The notes under the pieces were generated by a model. That model saw nothing but the letters and a program-made list of their open reading frames with translations, was not told the DNA's origin and did no database searches. Positions 25,406-34,432 of a DNA stretch of 64,000 nucleotides are shown here, piece by piece; position 1 is the first letter of the stretch; each line of letters starts with the position of its first letter. Made by a program: the position numbers and the translations under genes. Source of the DNA: Pseudomonas sp. S35 (GTDB lineage Bacteria; Pseudomonadota; Gammaproteobacteria; Pseudomonadales; Pseudomonadaceae); assembly GCF_009866765.1 (NCBI RefSeq), contig NZ_CP019431.1, positions 4,464,001-4,528,000 on the forward strand, given 5' to 3'.

Positions 25406-26724
25406 GTCGAGCATGGCAGGTCGGGATATTCGGCACGTTCGATGTCGCCAATTATGGCGACCTGTTGTTCCCCATCCTTGCCGAGGCGGAGCTGACCCGG
25501 CGATTGGGGCCGATAACGCTTCACCGGTTTTCCTATCATGGCAAAACCGTGCCTGAATGGCCGTATGAGGTCACGTCAGTGACCCGGTTGCCGGACATCG
25601 CCAGCCAGTTGGACGGGGTGCTGATCGGCGGGGGCTTCATCATTCGCTTCGATAAGGTCGTAGCCACCGGTTATTACCCGCCGGACGCCTCCATTCATCA
25701 CCCCACCGGCTACTGGCTGACGCCGGCACTGATCGCGTTGCAACACGGCGTCCCGCTGATCTGGAACGCGCCAGGCATGCATTGCAACGACATCCCGCCC
25801 TGGGCCGCGCCGCTGGTGAAGCTGACCCTGGATCACAGCCCCCACATCAGGGTTCGGGATGCGCTGTCGCAGGCGGCCCTGGTCGGTGTGTCGCAAACGG
25901 CCCCGGTGCAAGTGCTGCCCGACACCGCCTTCGGCCTTCCACGGCTGCTCGACCCCCACTCACCGTCAGCCCAATTCCTGGCATTACGTGCTAGCGCCGA
26001 CCTGACCAAGCCTTACCTGGTGGTACATGCCATGTGGGGGTTGGACAGTTTCCTGGCGCTGTGGCGAACCCATGCCGGTCTATTCGAGGACTTGCAGCTG
26101 TTGCTGCTGCCCATCGGGCCAGTGCTCGGCGATCACCCCGCCGTGCTGGGCGATGATCTGGAGCGTTCACGGTGCCTACCCTATTGGCCCAACCCCCTGC
26201 TGCTGGCCGAGGTGCTCGCCCATGCCGAAGGCGTGATCGGGCACAGCTACCACTTGGCGATCAGCTCGCTGGTGTTTGGGGTGCCGATCTTCTGCTCGGC
26301 AGACCTGGGCACCGGCAAATACACCGCGCTGCCCAGCTATGGGCGGATCTTCCAATTGCGCCGGGACCAGGCGATAGACCCGCAGTGGTTTCGCGCGCAG
26401 TTGGGCAAGCAGCCGATATCGGCCGTCACCGCCTCAGCCATAGAGCAGGTCGACGCCCACTGGGACCGGGTGGCAGAGCTGATCCGCGAAGGGCGCAGGC
26501 CTACCGCGCCCGCCCTCAACCGTTACTGGCAGGCCTTGCCTGGCGCTCTCGAAGCGCTCTATTCAGAGATGCAATGCCAGGCCGCCGACCGGCAAACCGA
26601 ACACGAGCACCATCAACAGGTGCTTGAAAAGCTGTATCAATCCAACTCTTTCAAGCTGACCGCGCCGTTGCGCCATGCGCGCCGTACTTTGCAGAAATGG
26701 CTGGGAGCCCTTCGACATGATTGA
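25402..26724 (+). CDS. Polysaccharide pyruvyltransferase family protein
   Basis: 440 residues, starting in the ATGA overlap with wzt. The family opening GIFGTFDVANYGDLLFPILAEAEL, the GVLIGGGFIIRF segment and HSYHLAISSLVFGVP (CsaB/WcaK-like H-x-H region) are present. It probably adds a pyruvate ketal to a sugar or acts as a related transferase. The last 60 residues form a charged coiled coil ending SNSFKLTAPLRHARRTLQKW, a tail common in O-antigen glycosyltransferases and echoed in the GT at 27433. Confidence 0.85.
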   Translation: MSRAWQVGIFGTFDVANYGDLLFPILAEAELTRRLGPITLHRFSYHGKTVPEWPYEVTSVTRLPDIASQLDGVLIGGGFIIRFDKVVATGYYPPDASIHHPTGYWLTPALIALQHGVPLIWNAPGMHCNDIPPWAAPLVKLTLDHSPHIRVRDALSQAALVGVSQTAPVQVLPDTAFGLPRLLDPHSPSAQFLALRASADLTKPYLVVHAMWGLDSFLALWRTHAGLFEDLQLLLLPIGPVLGDHPAVLGDDLERSRCLPYWPNPLLLAEVLAHAEGVIGHSYHLAISSLVFGVPIFCSADLGTGKYTALPSYGRIFQLRRDQAIDPQWFRAQLGKQPISAVTASAIEQVDAHWDRVAELIREGRRPTAPALNRYWQALPGALEALYSEMQCQAADRQTEHEHHQQVLEKLYQSNSFKLTAPLRHARRTLQKWLGALRHD

Positions 26725-27421
26725 CCTGAGCAAACTGACTGCCCATCGCTTGGAAACCGCCCCGTACGCCTGGGCCGAGATCGCAGAGCTGTACGCCCCG
26801 CAAGATGCCAGGGCGCTGGCCGAAACCTACCCGCATGATCACTTCAAGACGGTCTCCGGCTACGGCGGGGCGAAGGACTACGAGTACGAGGCGCGGCAAT
26901 TGATCGCCATGGGCAGCCACGAAGTGGTCCACCCCGAGGCGTTAAGCCGCGAATGGCAGGCATTGACCGACAGCCTGCGTTCACCGCACTACCGCGAGGC
27001 GATGTCAGCGCTGACCGGGGTGGATTTGACCCAGGTGCCCATGGAGGTCAACGTGTTCCATTACGGCCCCGGCGCCAACTTGGGGCCTCATCCGGACCTG
27101 GGCGACAAGCTGGTCACGCACATCCTGTATTTCAACCAGACGTGGAACCCGGCCGAGGGCGGCTGCCTGCAAATCCTCGGTTCTGGCGCCCCCACCGATG
27201 TCGTCGCGCAAGTGATCCCGGTGATCGGCAACTCGGCCATTCTGGTGCGCTCGGACAATTCCTGGCATGCCGTTTCACGGGTGGTGGACGGTTGCCAATC
27301 CTCCCGGCGCAGTGTGACCGTCACGTTCTACCGCCCCGGCTCCAGCAGCTCGATGTGGCCCGCCGGCGACCAGACGCCACTGCACGCGTATGGCGAGCAA
27401 AACAACGTAACGCACCCGTGA
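26717..27421 (+). CDS. 2OG-Fe(II) oxygenase in glycan operon
   Basis: 234 residues from the ATG at 26717 (GGGAG site), overlapping the upstream gene by 8 nt. A jelly-roll dioxygenase with iron ligands H125 and D127 (GPHPDLGD) and H184 (SWHAVSRV), and a 2-oxoglutarate arginine probably R198. It resembles prolyl-4-hydroxylase-like 2OG-FeII_Oxy_3 proteins found in polysaccharide clusters. It could hydroxylate a sugar, an acyl group or a protein; the substrate is unknown. All metal ligands are intact. Confidence 0.88.
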   Translation: MIDLSKLTAHRLETAPYAWAEIAELYAPQDARALAETYPHDHFKTVSGYGGAKDYEYEARQLIAMGSHEVVHPEALSREWQALTDSLRSPHYREAMSALTGVDLTQVPMEVNVFHYGPGANLGPHPDLGDKLVTHILYFNQTWNPAEGGCLQILGSGAPTDVVAQVIPVIGNSAILVRSDNSWHAVSRVVDGCQSSRRSVTVTFYRPGSSSSMWPAGDQTPLHAYGEQNNVTHP

Positions 27422-27432
27422 AGGATCACGAC

Positions 27433-29562
27433 ATGGATAAGGACACCCTGGCCACGCTTGAGCATGACCGCATGCGCGTTGAGCGCGATGCGGCCAACCG
27501 ACAGCGCGACGCGGCGATTGCCTATATCGCCATGTTGAAAAACACGCGGTCCTGGCGGATCACCAAGCCGTTGCGCGCATTGCTCCATTGGGTGCGGTAC
27601 CGATCCCTGCACACGGACGCCGAGACCCTCGACTTCCTGCACCAGGGCAGTGCTCCCCTCGACACCCCGTCGACAAGCCGTGGGTCGTCATCGCCTGGCG
27701 ACGCACCGACAGAGAACCGCTTCGATATCCTCTGCTTCGCCAATATCGACTGGGCCGCGCGCTTCCAGCGCCCCCAGCAGTTGATGAGCCAGTTCGCCCG
27801 GCATGGCTACCGTGTGTTCTACATCCTGCCCTCGCGCAGTGCCGAGCCCGGCCACGCCTACAGCAGCCTTGAAGTGGCGCCCGGCGTCTTCGAAATTGCG
27901 CTACAGCGCCATGCGTTCGTGGACTGCTACAACCAGCGCCTGGGGGAGGCAAACCTGCAGGCCTATTCAACGGCGATCGAGCAACTGGCCAAGGACCTGC
28001 GCATAAAGACCGCAGTGTCGGTTGTCCACCTGGCCTTCTGGGCCCCACTCGCCGCGCAGTTGCGCCGCGAGCATGGCTGGAAAATCCAATACGACTGCAT
28101 GGATGACTGGGTGGGCTTTCCGGGTATCGGCGAGGTGCTGCTGGAGGAAGAGCAAAGCCTGGTTCGCGACGCCGACCTGGTGACGGTCACCGCCGCCTTG
28201 CTGCACGACAAATGGGCCACGGCGAGCAGCAACTGCCTGCTCTTGCGCAATGGCGTGGATTTCCAATTCTTTGAGCGCAACTGCGTCCCCAACAGCCTGC
28301 TGTCGGATACCCCACGGCCCTTGATCGGCTTTTACGGGGGCCTGGCCGAATGGGTAGACCTCAAGCTGATAGCCACCATCGCCCAGCAGCGCCCAGACTG
28401 GAATTTCGTGCTGATCGGCGACATCTTCGTCAAGGACCTGGCCGGCCTGGACCGCCTGCCCAATGTGCAACTGCTGGGCAGAAAGCCCTATGCCCAGATG
28501 CCGTTGTACCTGTACCACTTCAATGTCTGCCTGATCCCGTTCCGGCTGTATAACGTGACCCACGCGGTCGATCCGGTGAAGTTCTACGAGTTCATCAGCG
28601 CGGGCAAACCAGTGGTATCGGTGCCGCTGGAAGAAATGAAGCTCTACGACGACTACGTGTATTTCGCCGATGGGCCCCAGGCGTTCATCGAACAGATCGA
28701 GCGCGCCCTGAGCGAAACCAATCTCGCGGTCGCCACCGAGCGCGTGGCACTCGCCAGCGCCAATGACTGGCGCAACCGCTTCGACGCCAACCTCAGCGCC
28801 CTGACGGCGTTGCATCCGAAAGTGTCGATCGTGGTCGTCACTTACAACAATGTCGAGCTGACCCAAGCCTGCATCAAGAGCCTGCTGCGCAATACCACCT
28901 ACCCCAATTACGAGTTGATCATCGTCGACAACGCGTCTTCGGACGATACCGGCAACTACCTGCGTTACCTGGGCCGCACCCACGCCAACATTACCTTGGT
29001 ACTCAATGACCGCAACCTGGGCTTCGCCGCGGCCAATAACCAGGGGCTCAAATTGGCGACCGGTGACTACCTGGTGCTGCTCAACAACGACACCGTGGTG
29101 CCCAAGGGCTGGGTCGACCCGCTGCTCAAGCACCTGCAAGACCCGCAGATCGGCCTGGTCGGCCCGATGACCAACTCGGTGGGCAACGAAGCGAAGATCA
29201 GCGTCGACTACGTTGACATCGCCAACATGGAGGCCTTCGCCGACCGCCACATCGCCCAGCACCGTGGCCGCACCTTCGATATCAGCATGCTTGCCATGTT
29301 CTGCGTGGCGATGCGCCGCGACGTGTTCGAGCGCATCGGCTGGCTGGACGAGGCGTTCGGCATCGGCATGTTCGAGGACGACGACTACAGCCGGCGTATC
29401 CAGGCGGCGGGCTTGAGGACTGTGTGCGCAGAAGATGCCTTCATCCATCACGTTGGCCAGGCCTCCTTCAAGAAGCTGATTGCCAGCGGTGAATACCAGG
29501 CGCTGTGGGACAAAAACCAAGCGTATTTTGAAAGCAAGTGGGGGGCATGGACACGTCCGTAG
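27433..29562 (+). CDS. Bifunctional glycosyltransferase, GT4-like + GT2 fusion
   Basis: 709 residues from the ATG at 27433 (AAGGA 8 nt upstream). An N-terminal coiled coil (EHDRMRVERDAANRQRDAA) ends in SWRITKPLRALL. Then a GT-B domain (about 95-450): FDILCFANIDWAARFQRPQQLM, QYDCMDDW, PVKFYEFISAGKPVVSV. Then a GT-A/GT2 domain (about 455-709): KVSIVVVTYNNVELTQACI, VDNASSDDTGNYL, LLNNDTVVPKGW (DxD-like) and FEDDDYSRRI (catalytic ED). Both domains look intact, so it may add two sugars in sequence at the cytoplasmic membrane face. Paralogous to the 685-aa gene at 30601. Confidence 0.92.
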   Translation: MDKDTLATLEHDRMRVERDAANRQRDAAIAYIAMLKNTRSWRITKPLRALLHWVRYRSLHTDAETLDFLHQGSAPLDTPSTSRGSSSPGDAPTENRFDILCFANIDWAARFQRPQQLMSQFARHGYRVFYILPSRSAEPGHAYSSLEVAPGVFEIALQRHAFVDCYNQRLGEANLQAYSTAIEQLAKDLRIKTAVSVVHLAFWAPLAAQLRREHGWKIQYDCMDDWVGFPGIGEVLLEEEQSLVRDADLVTVTAALLHDKWATASSNCLLLRNGVDFQFFERNCVPNSLLSDTPRPLIGFYGGLAEWVDLKLIATIAQQRPDWNFVLIGDIFVKDLAGLDRLPNVQLLGRKPYAQMPLYLYHFNVCLIPFRLYNVTHAVDPVKFYEFISAGKPVVSVPLEEMKLYDDYVYFADGPQAFIEQIERALSETNLAVATERVALASANDWRNRFDANLSALTALHPKVSIVVVTYNNVELTQACIKSLLRNTTYPNYELIIVDNASSDDTGNYLRYLGRTHANITLVLNDRNLGFAAANNQGLKLATGDYLVLLNNDTVVPKGWVDPLLKHLQDPQIGLVGPMTNSVGNEAKISVDYVDIANMEAFADRHIAQHRGRTFDISMLAMFCVAMRRDVFERIGWLDEAFGIGMFEDDDYSRRIQAAGLRTVCAEDAFIHHVGQASFKKLIASGEYQALWDKNQAYFESKWGAWTRP

Positions 29563-29608
29563 CCGCAGCGACAACCGGGTACGCACTGACCAACCCAAGG
29601 AGGACACC

Positions 29609-30586
29609 GTGTTCAAGCGAATCATGAGCAAGCTCAGCGGCAAGCTGGGAGAGATGAGCGCCGACAAGCAAGTCACGGCCGATCACTGGTCGGAAAACAT
29701 GGCCGGTTCCGACGCCTTTTCGGCGGATGTGTACTGGCTCGCCGTCCCGGCCGTACAGCGGCGCCATCAGCACAAGGCAACAGCCGGCAGCGGCCACCCC
29801 GGCTGGGTGCAGTACTGCCTCAAAGAGTTCCTGGGCGATCGGGTGCAAGGCGCGCGGATGCTCAGTATCGGCTGTGGCACCGGCACCTTGGAGCGCGAGC
29901 TCTACCGGCTCAATGCGTTCGAGCACTGCGACGCTATGGACATCGCACCCGGCGCGCTCGACGCCGCCAGGGCCGAAGCGCTGGCGATGGGGGCGTCGAC
30001 GATCCATTACTCGTTGTGCGATATCGAAAAGACCGATCTGCCCGCCCATCACTATGATGCGGTCTGGTTCAATGGTTCGCTGCACCATATCCGGGAGCTG
30101 GAGGTGGTCTGCCAGCGGGTGGCCCGCAGCCTGAAACCCGGCGGCTGGCTGTTCTTCAATGAATACGTCGGGGCCAACCATTTCGCCTTTGATGCGCAGC
30201 AACGTGCCGCCATCAGCCATGCGTTCGGCTTGATTCCCGAGCAGTTTCGCCGCTCGTTCGTGCAGGGCTCATACGGTCAGGTGCAACAAGTGGTGCCATT
30301 GCCCGACCCTGCCGACGTGGTCAAAGTCGACCCCTCGGAAGCCGTGCGTTCGGCGGATATCCTGCGCGTGGTGGGGGAGCACTTTGATATTCGGGCGCTG
30401 AACCGCTGTGGCGGCTCGCTGCTGCAGTTCCTGATGCACGGCATCGCCGGCAACTTCAAGGAAGACAACCCACAGTCGTTACGGGTGCTGCAAATGCTGT
30501 TCGACATCGAAGATGGCTTGATCGAATCCGACACGCTGAAAAGCGACTTCGTGATCGTCGCCGCCTCACCGCGAACGTCCGGATAA
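29609..30586 (+). CDS. SAM-dependent methyltransferase
   Basis: 325 residues from a GTG at 29609 with an excellent AAGGAGG 6 nt upstream. Motif I MLSIGCGTGTLERELY, the acidic post-I MDIAPGALDAARAEA, and DAVWFNGSLHHI...SLKPGGWLFFNEYVG identify a class I methyltransferase. In ABC-exporter-dependent O-polysaccharides, methylation of the non-reducing end commonly stops chain growth and licenses export. Its place between the two fusion glycosyltransferases, in an operon with a cargo-domain Wzt, fits that role. Confidence 0.88.
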   Translation: MFKRIMSKLSGKLGEMSADKQVTADHWSENMAGSDAFSADVYWLAVPAVQRRHQHKATAGSGHPGWVQYCLKEFLGDRVQGARMLSIGCGTGTLERELYRLNAFEHCDAMDIAPGALDAARAEALAMGASTIHYSLCDIEKTDLPAHHYDAVWFNGSLHHIRELEVVCQRVARSLKPGGWLFFNEYVGANHFAFDAQQRAAISHAFGLIPEQFRRSFVQGSYGQVQQVVPLPDPADVVKVDPSEAVRSADILRVVGEHFDIRALNRCGGSLLQFLMHGIAGNFKEDNPQSLRVLQMLFDIEDGLIESDTLKSDFVIVAASPRTSG

Positions 30587-30600
30587 GGCGGCCCTCCCCT

Positions 30601-32658
30601 ATGCTGACCGATCGGCGTCCCTCGCGCTGGAACCGCTGGCGCGTGGCCTACCATCGGCTGCCATTGCCGGCCGGGGTGAAAAAACTGCTCGCCGCGCTTT
30701 ACCGACGGGTAGTGCTCCGGGCGGTACGCGCACTGCGCGGCGCCCTGAAGCCCGCGCACGGTTTCGTCAGCCCTTCACCGGCTCCGCAACCGCAGCAGGC
30801 CGGGCTGGCGGACTACATTATCTGGGGCGCTATCGACTGGGACTTCAGGCACCAACGCCCTCAACAACTGGCCCTCGCGCTGGTCGCTGCGGGACGCCGG
30901 GTCATCTACGTTTCGACATCTCTGGTAGACGCCCGCCACTCAGGCTTTGAGCTTGAGGCGCTGGACCAGGAGCATCGGGTGTTCCAGGTCCACCTGTGCG
31001 TACGCGGCGCACCGCTCATCTACGCCGCAGCGCCGAGCACCGCGCAGGTACAACAGTTGCGCCACAGTATCGGCGAGGTGCTGCTCTGGGCCGGCTGTGC
31101 ACGGGTGATTTCCCTGGTGCAACACCCCTTCTGGTGTGACGTCGCCGCTGAACTGCCCGACAGTCGATTGATCTACGACTGCATGGACCATCACCAAGGC
31201 TTCGGCAACAACGCTGCGCACATCCTGGAGCTTGAGCAGCGCTTGGTCCGCGACGCCGACGTGCGCCTATTCACCTCCGACTGGCTGGCCCAGCAATGGC
31301 CGCAACAGCGTGACAGACCCAGCGCCGTGCTGCGCAACGCTGCGGATTTCAGCCAGTTCTGCAACGCCCCGGCGTCGATCTACCGTGACCGGTTGCAGCG
31401 CTCGGTGATCGGTTATTACGGCGCCATCGCCGATTGGTTCGACCACGCGTTGGTGATCCAGATCGCCAAGGCCTTTCCCCAGCATGTGGTGCTATTGATC
31501 GGCGCCGATACGGCAGGCGTTAGGGCTCGATTGCGCGGCTGCCCGAACGTCGAGTTCATCGACGAAGTGCCCTATGCCGAACTGCCTTATTACCTGCACG
31601 GTTTCGACCTGTGTATCGTGCCGTTCAAGGTGACGCCGCTGACGCTCGCCACCAACCCGGTCAAGGTCTATGAGTACCTGAGCGCCGGGAAACCAGTGGT
31701 CGCGGTGGACCTGCCGGAAATGCAGCAGTTTGGCGCACAGGTGCAGATCGCATCCGACACCCCAGGGTTTATTGCCGCCGTCGCCCAGGCGCTGGCGCCA
31801 TCAACCACCGAACAGGTTGCACAACGACAGGCGTTCGCCGCCCAACAAACCTGGGCACACCGCGCCGATGCACTGATGGCCCTGGCCGAAATTCGCAAGC
31901 ACGCGCCCCGGACCAGTGTCATCGTGGTGACCTACAACAACCTGGCGCTGACACGCGCCTGCCTGGACAGCCTGGCGCGAAACCACGAATCGCCCGCGCT
32001 GGAGATCATTGTGGTGGACAACGCGTCCAGTGATGGCAGTGCTCAATGGCTCTCCGAATGGGCTGCCGGCAGCGGGCAGACCGTGATTTTCAACCCCGAC
32101 AACCGTGGTTTCGCCGCCGCAAACAATCAAGGCCTGGCGGTTGCCACGGGCGATTACCTGGTGCTGCTCAACAACGACACGCAGGTGACGTCGGGGTGGG
32201 CGAGTACCTTGCAACGGCATTTGCAACGCAACCCTGAGCTCGGCCTGATCGGCCCGGTGACCAATAACATCGGCAATCAGGCCAAGGTCGACATCGGCTA
32301 CGCCAGCCCCGCGGACATGCCGCAAGCGGCCCGACGCTATACCTGCCGGCACCTGGGTGAGTTAGTCCGGCTGCCGACCCTGGCATTCTTCTGCGTGATG
32401 ATGCCGCGCAGTACCTACACGCGCATCGGCCCGCTGGATGAGATCTATGGGCGGGGCTTCTTCGAGGATGACGACTACTGCCGGCGTGTCGAACAGGCCG
32501 GGTTGATCAACGCCTGCGCGCATGATGTGTTTATCCATCACCACCTGTCGGCGTCGTTCAAACTCATGCACCAGGGCGAGCGCCGTGCGCTGTTTGAACG
32601 CAACAAGGCGCTGTATGAGGCCAAGTGGGGCCCGTGGGTGCCCCATGAGCATGAGTGA
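30601..32658 (+). CDS. Bifunctional glycosyltransferase, GT4-like + GT2 fusion
   Basis: 685 residues, same architecture as the 27433 gene but without the coiled coil; the N-terminus is basic instead (RWNRWRVAYHRLPLPAGVKKLL). GT-B part: YIIWGAIDWDFRHQRPQQLALAL, IYDCMDHHQGF, PVKVYEYLSAGKPVVAVDLPEM. GT2 part from about residue 430: TSVIVVTYNNLALTRACL, VDNASSDGSAQWL, LLNNDTQVTSGW, FFEDDDYCRRV. It is the last gene of the plus-strand glycan operon; its stop touches the convergent epimerase stop (32658/32659). Confidence 0.92.
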   Translation: MLTDRRPSRWNRWRVAYHRLPLPAGVKKLLAALYRRVVLRAVRALRGALKPAHGFVSPSPAPQPQQAGLADYIIWGAIDWDFRHQRPQQLALALVAAGRRVIYVSTSLVDARHSGFELEALDQEHRVFQVHLCVRGAPLIYAAAPSTAQVQQLRHSIGEVLLWAGCARVISLVQHPFWCDVAAELPDSRLIYDCMDHHQGFGNNAAHILELEQRLVRDADVRLFTSDWLAQQWPQQRDRPSAVLRNAADFSQFCNAPASIYRDRLQRSVIGYYGAIADWFDHALVIQIAKAFPQHVVLLIGADTAGVRARLRGCPNVEFIDEVPYAELPYYLHGFDLCIVPFKVTPLTLATNPVKVYEYLSAGKPVVAVDLPEMQQFGAQVQIASDTPGFIAAVAQALAPSTTEQVAQRQAFAAQQTWAHRADALMALAEIRKHAPRTSVIVVTYNNLALTRACLDSLARNHESPALEIIVVDNASSDGSAQWLSEWAAGSGQTVIFNPDNRGFAAANNQGLAVATGDYLVLLNNDTQVTSGWASTLQRHLQRNPELGLIGPVTNNIGNQAKVDIGYASPADMPQAARRYTCRHLGELVRLPTLAFFCVMMPRSTYTRIGPLDEIYGRGFFEDDDYCRRVEQAGLINACAHDVFIHHHLSASFKLMHQGERRALFERNKALYEAKWGPWVPHEHE

Positions 32659-33534
32659 CTAACCCAAGTCCTGTTTCGACAGCACAAAAGCCCTGGGCGC
32701 AAAGCCGAGGTCCCGGGCTGCATCCCCATGATCGAAAACCAAATCCTGGTTCATGCGCTGCGCCATTGCCGCCGACCACTGGCGATAGCGCGGCAGGCAG
32801 CGCAGCAGCGGCACGGCAATTCGAAATACCCAGAGCGGCACCGTGAGCAAGCGCGGGCGCCGGTTCTGTGCGCTGAACACGCGGGCCACCATGTCTCGGT
32901 AGGCCAGTGTCTCCCCGCCTGAAAGGTTATAGGCATGACGGCAAACCTGAGGCGCCTGCATTGCACGCACACAGGCCATCGCCACATCCTCGGCATGCAC
33001 GGGTTGGCGCAACCCCACCGCCCGGCCAAACAGCGGGAAAAAACCGAAACGGCGGATAACCCGGGCGATCTCGGCGATGTTTTTGTCGCGCCCGTCGCCG
33101 TAGATCAACGTGGGGCGCAGGACGCCCCAATGGACCTGATGATGCAGCGCCCAGTCTTCAAGCCGAACCTCGGCGTCGCGCAACTGGCTGGCCAGGCGCT
33201 GCTCTTGCAAGTCATCGGAGTGGCTTTTGGTAAAACAACTGGTGGATGAAAGGGCGATGACTTTGCGCGCACCGCAGGCCTGCAACAGCGCAAAATACTG
33301 CGGCAGCACCCAGATCGGCGCCACGCAGATCCACACCGCAATCGGTTGCACAGGCGCCGGTTCCGCTATCTCGCCTAAACGTTGCCAACGAAGCGTGCCG
33401 CTGTCCTTACCGTGCTGTTCTTGCCGTGAAAACGCGATGACCTTGCACGGCTCGCGCTCAAGCAACGCCAGCACATGACGCCCCACCAAGCTGCTGGCCC
33501 CCAGTACACCCACCGTGACCTCAGGCACGCCCAC
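32659..33534 (-). CDS. NAD(P)-dependent sugar epimerase/dehydratase-like
   Basis: 291 residues from a GTG at 33534, overlapping the upstream GT2 gene by 14 nt. Rossmann motif GVLGASSLVGRHVLALL (GxxxxxG). The usual YxxxK is not obvious, but LRPTLIYGDGRD and PVHAEDVAMACVRAM are typical of the extended-SDR epimerase family. Serine/threonine-rich ALSSTS precedes the active-site region. It probably reduces or epimerises a nucleotide or lipid-linked sugar; the missing clear YxxxK makes the exact activity doubtful. Confidence 0.78.
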   Translation of the reverse strand: MGVPEVTVGVLGASSLVGRHVLALLEREPCKVIAFSRQEQHGKDSGTLRWQRLGEIAEPAPVQPIAVWICVAPIWVLPQYFALLQACGARKVIALSSTSCFTKSHSDDLQEQRLASQLRDAEVRLEDWALHHQVHWGVLRPTLIYGDGRDKNIAEIARVIRRFGFFPLFGRAVGLRQPVHAEDVAMACVRAMQAPQVCRHAYNLSGGETLAYRDMVARVFSAQNRRPRLLTVPLWVFRIAVPLLRCLPRYRQWSAAMAQRMNQDLVFDHGDAARDLGFAPRAFVLSKQDLG

Positions 33535-34432
33535 CGCCCAGTCGAGCCAGCGTCAACTTGACCGCATGGTAGGTCGAGACCATGCCGAAGCGCAGCCACA
33601 CCCCCATCACCACCCACCACCACAGCACCTTGGGGTACTGCGCCCTGAAATACGTTTCGTAAAAACGCACCATGCCCCGGTGTTTGTGCCACTCGACAAA
33701 GAACGGCCGGCTGCGGCTGCACGCGCCCCGCCAGTGCATGACGCGCGCCTGGGGCACAAACACCACGCGCCACTGTTTGAGTTTGAAACGCATGCACCAG
33801 TCCAGATCTTCGCAGTGCAGAAAATAGCCTTCGTCCCACAGGCCTACGGGCGCCAGGACCTCGCGCTTGACCAGCATGCAGGCACCGGAAATGGCCTCCA
33901 CCGCGACCGGCCCGTCGGGCAGTGGCTCACGATGCAACAAGAAATCTGCGCATAACGAGGGAAACAGCCAGTCCAGGCGGGACAAGCCAAACGCCCGCAC
34001 AAACGCGCGCCTTGGCGTGGGGAACACCCGCCGTCCGCCCGGCTGTTCAGACCCGTCGGGGTTACACAAAAACCCACCCACCATACCCGCGCCAGGATCA
34101 CCGTGCAGCGCATCCATCATGTGCCCCAACGCCCCCGGCATCAGCACGCAATCGGGGTTCAGGAACAACAATGTGCCGGCCTCGGAAACACCCACGCCGG
34201 TGTTGCAGGCCGCGGCAAAGCCACTGTTGTGGTTATTCCTGATGATGCTCACGCGGGCATCGGTCTCGTACACCTCCAAGTGCGCCAGGCTCCCGTCGCT
34301 CGAACCGTTGTCTACCACGATCACACGCAAGGCGCCTTCCCTCAGCGCCGACGCCACACAGTCACCGATCAGCGGGCCGGCGTTGTAGTTGACGACGATC
34401 ACGTCACAGTTATGGATAAAGCTTGGCGGCAT
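33521..34432 (-). CDS. GT2 glycosyltransferase (rhamnosyltransferase-like)
   Basis: 303 residues from the ATG at 34432, overlapping the upstream GT gene by 23 nt. CDVIVVNYNAGPLIGDC, VDNGSSDGSL, FLNPDCVLMPGAL (DxD-like position) and HCEDLDWCMR (catalytic ED) define a GT-A fold. The hydrophobic C-terminus (YPKVLWWWVVMGVWLRFGMV) suggests membrane association. It resembles dTDP-Rha:polysaccharide rhamnosyltransferases. It is a free-standing counterpart of the C-terminal half of the two plus-strand fusions. Confidence 0.88.
   Translation of the reverse strand: MPPSFIHNCDVIVVNYNAGPLIGDCVASALREGALRVIVVDNGSSDGSLAHLEVYETDARVSIIRNNHNSGFAAACNTGVGVSEAGTLLFLNPDCVLMPGALGHMMDALHGDPGAGMVGGFLCNPDGSEQPGGRRVFPTPRRAFVRAFGLSRLDWLFPSLCADFLLHREPLPDGPVAVEAISGACMLVKREVLAPVGLWDEGYFLHCEDLDWCMRFKLKQWRVVFVPQARVMHWRGACSRSRPFFVEWHKHRGMVRFYETYFRAQYPKVLWWWVVMGVWLRFGMVSTYHAVKLTLARLGGGRA

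Noticed and set aside
27967..29676. 569-codon minus-strand frame opposite the first fusion glycosyltransferase
   Set aside because: Antisense to clear GT4/GT2 motifs and compositionally typical of a third-position GC shadow.
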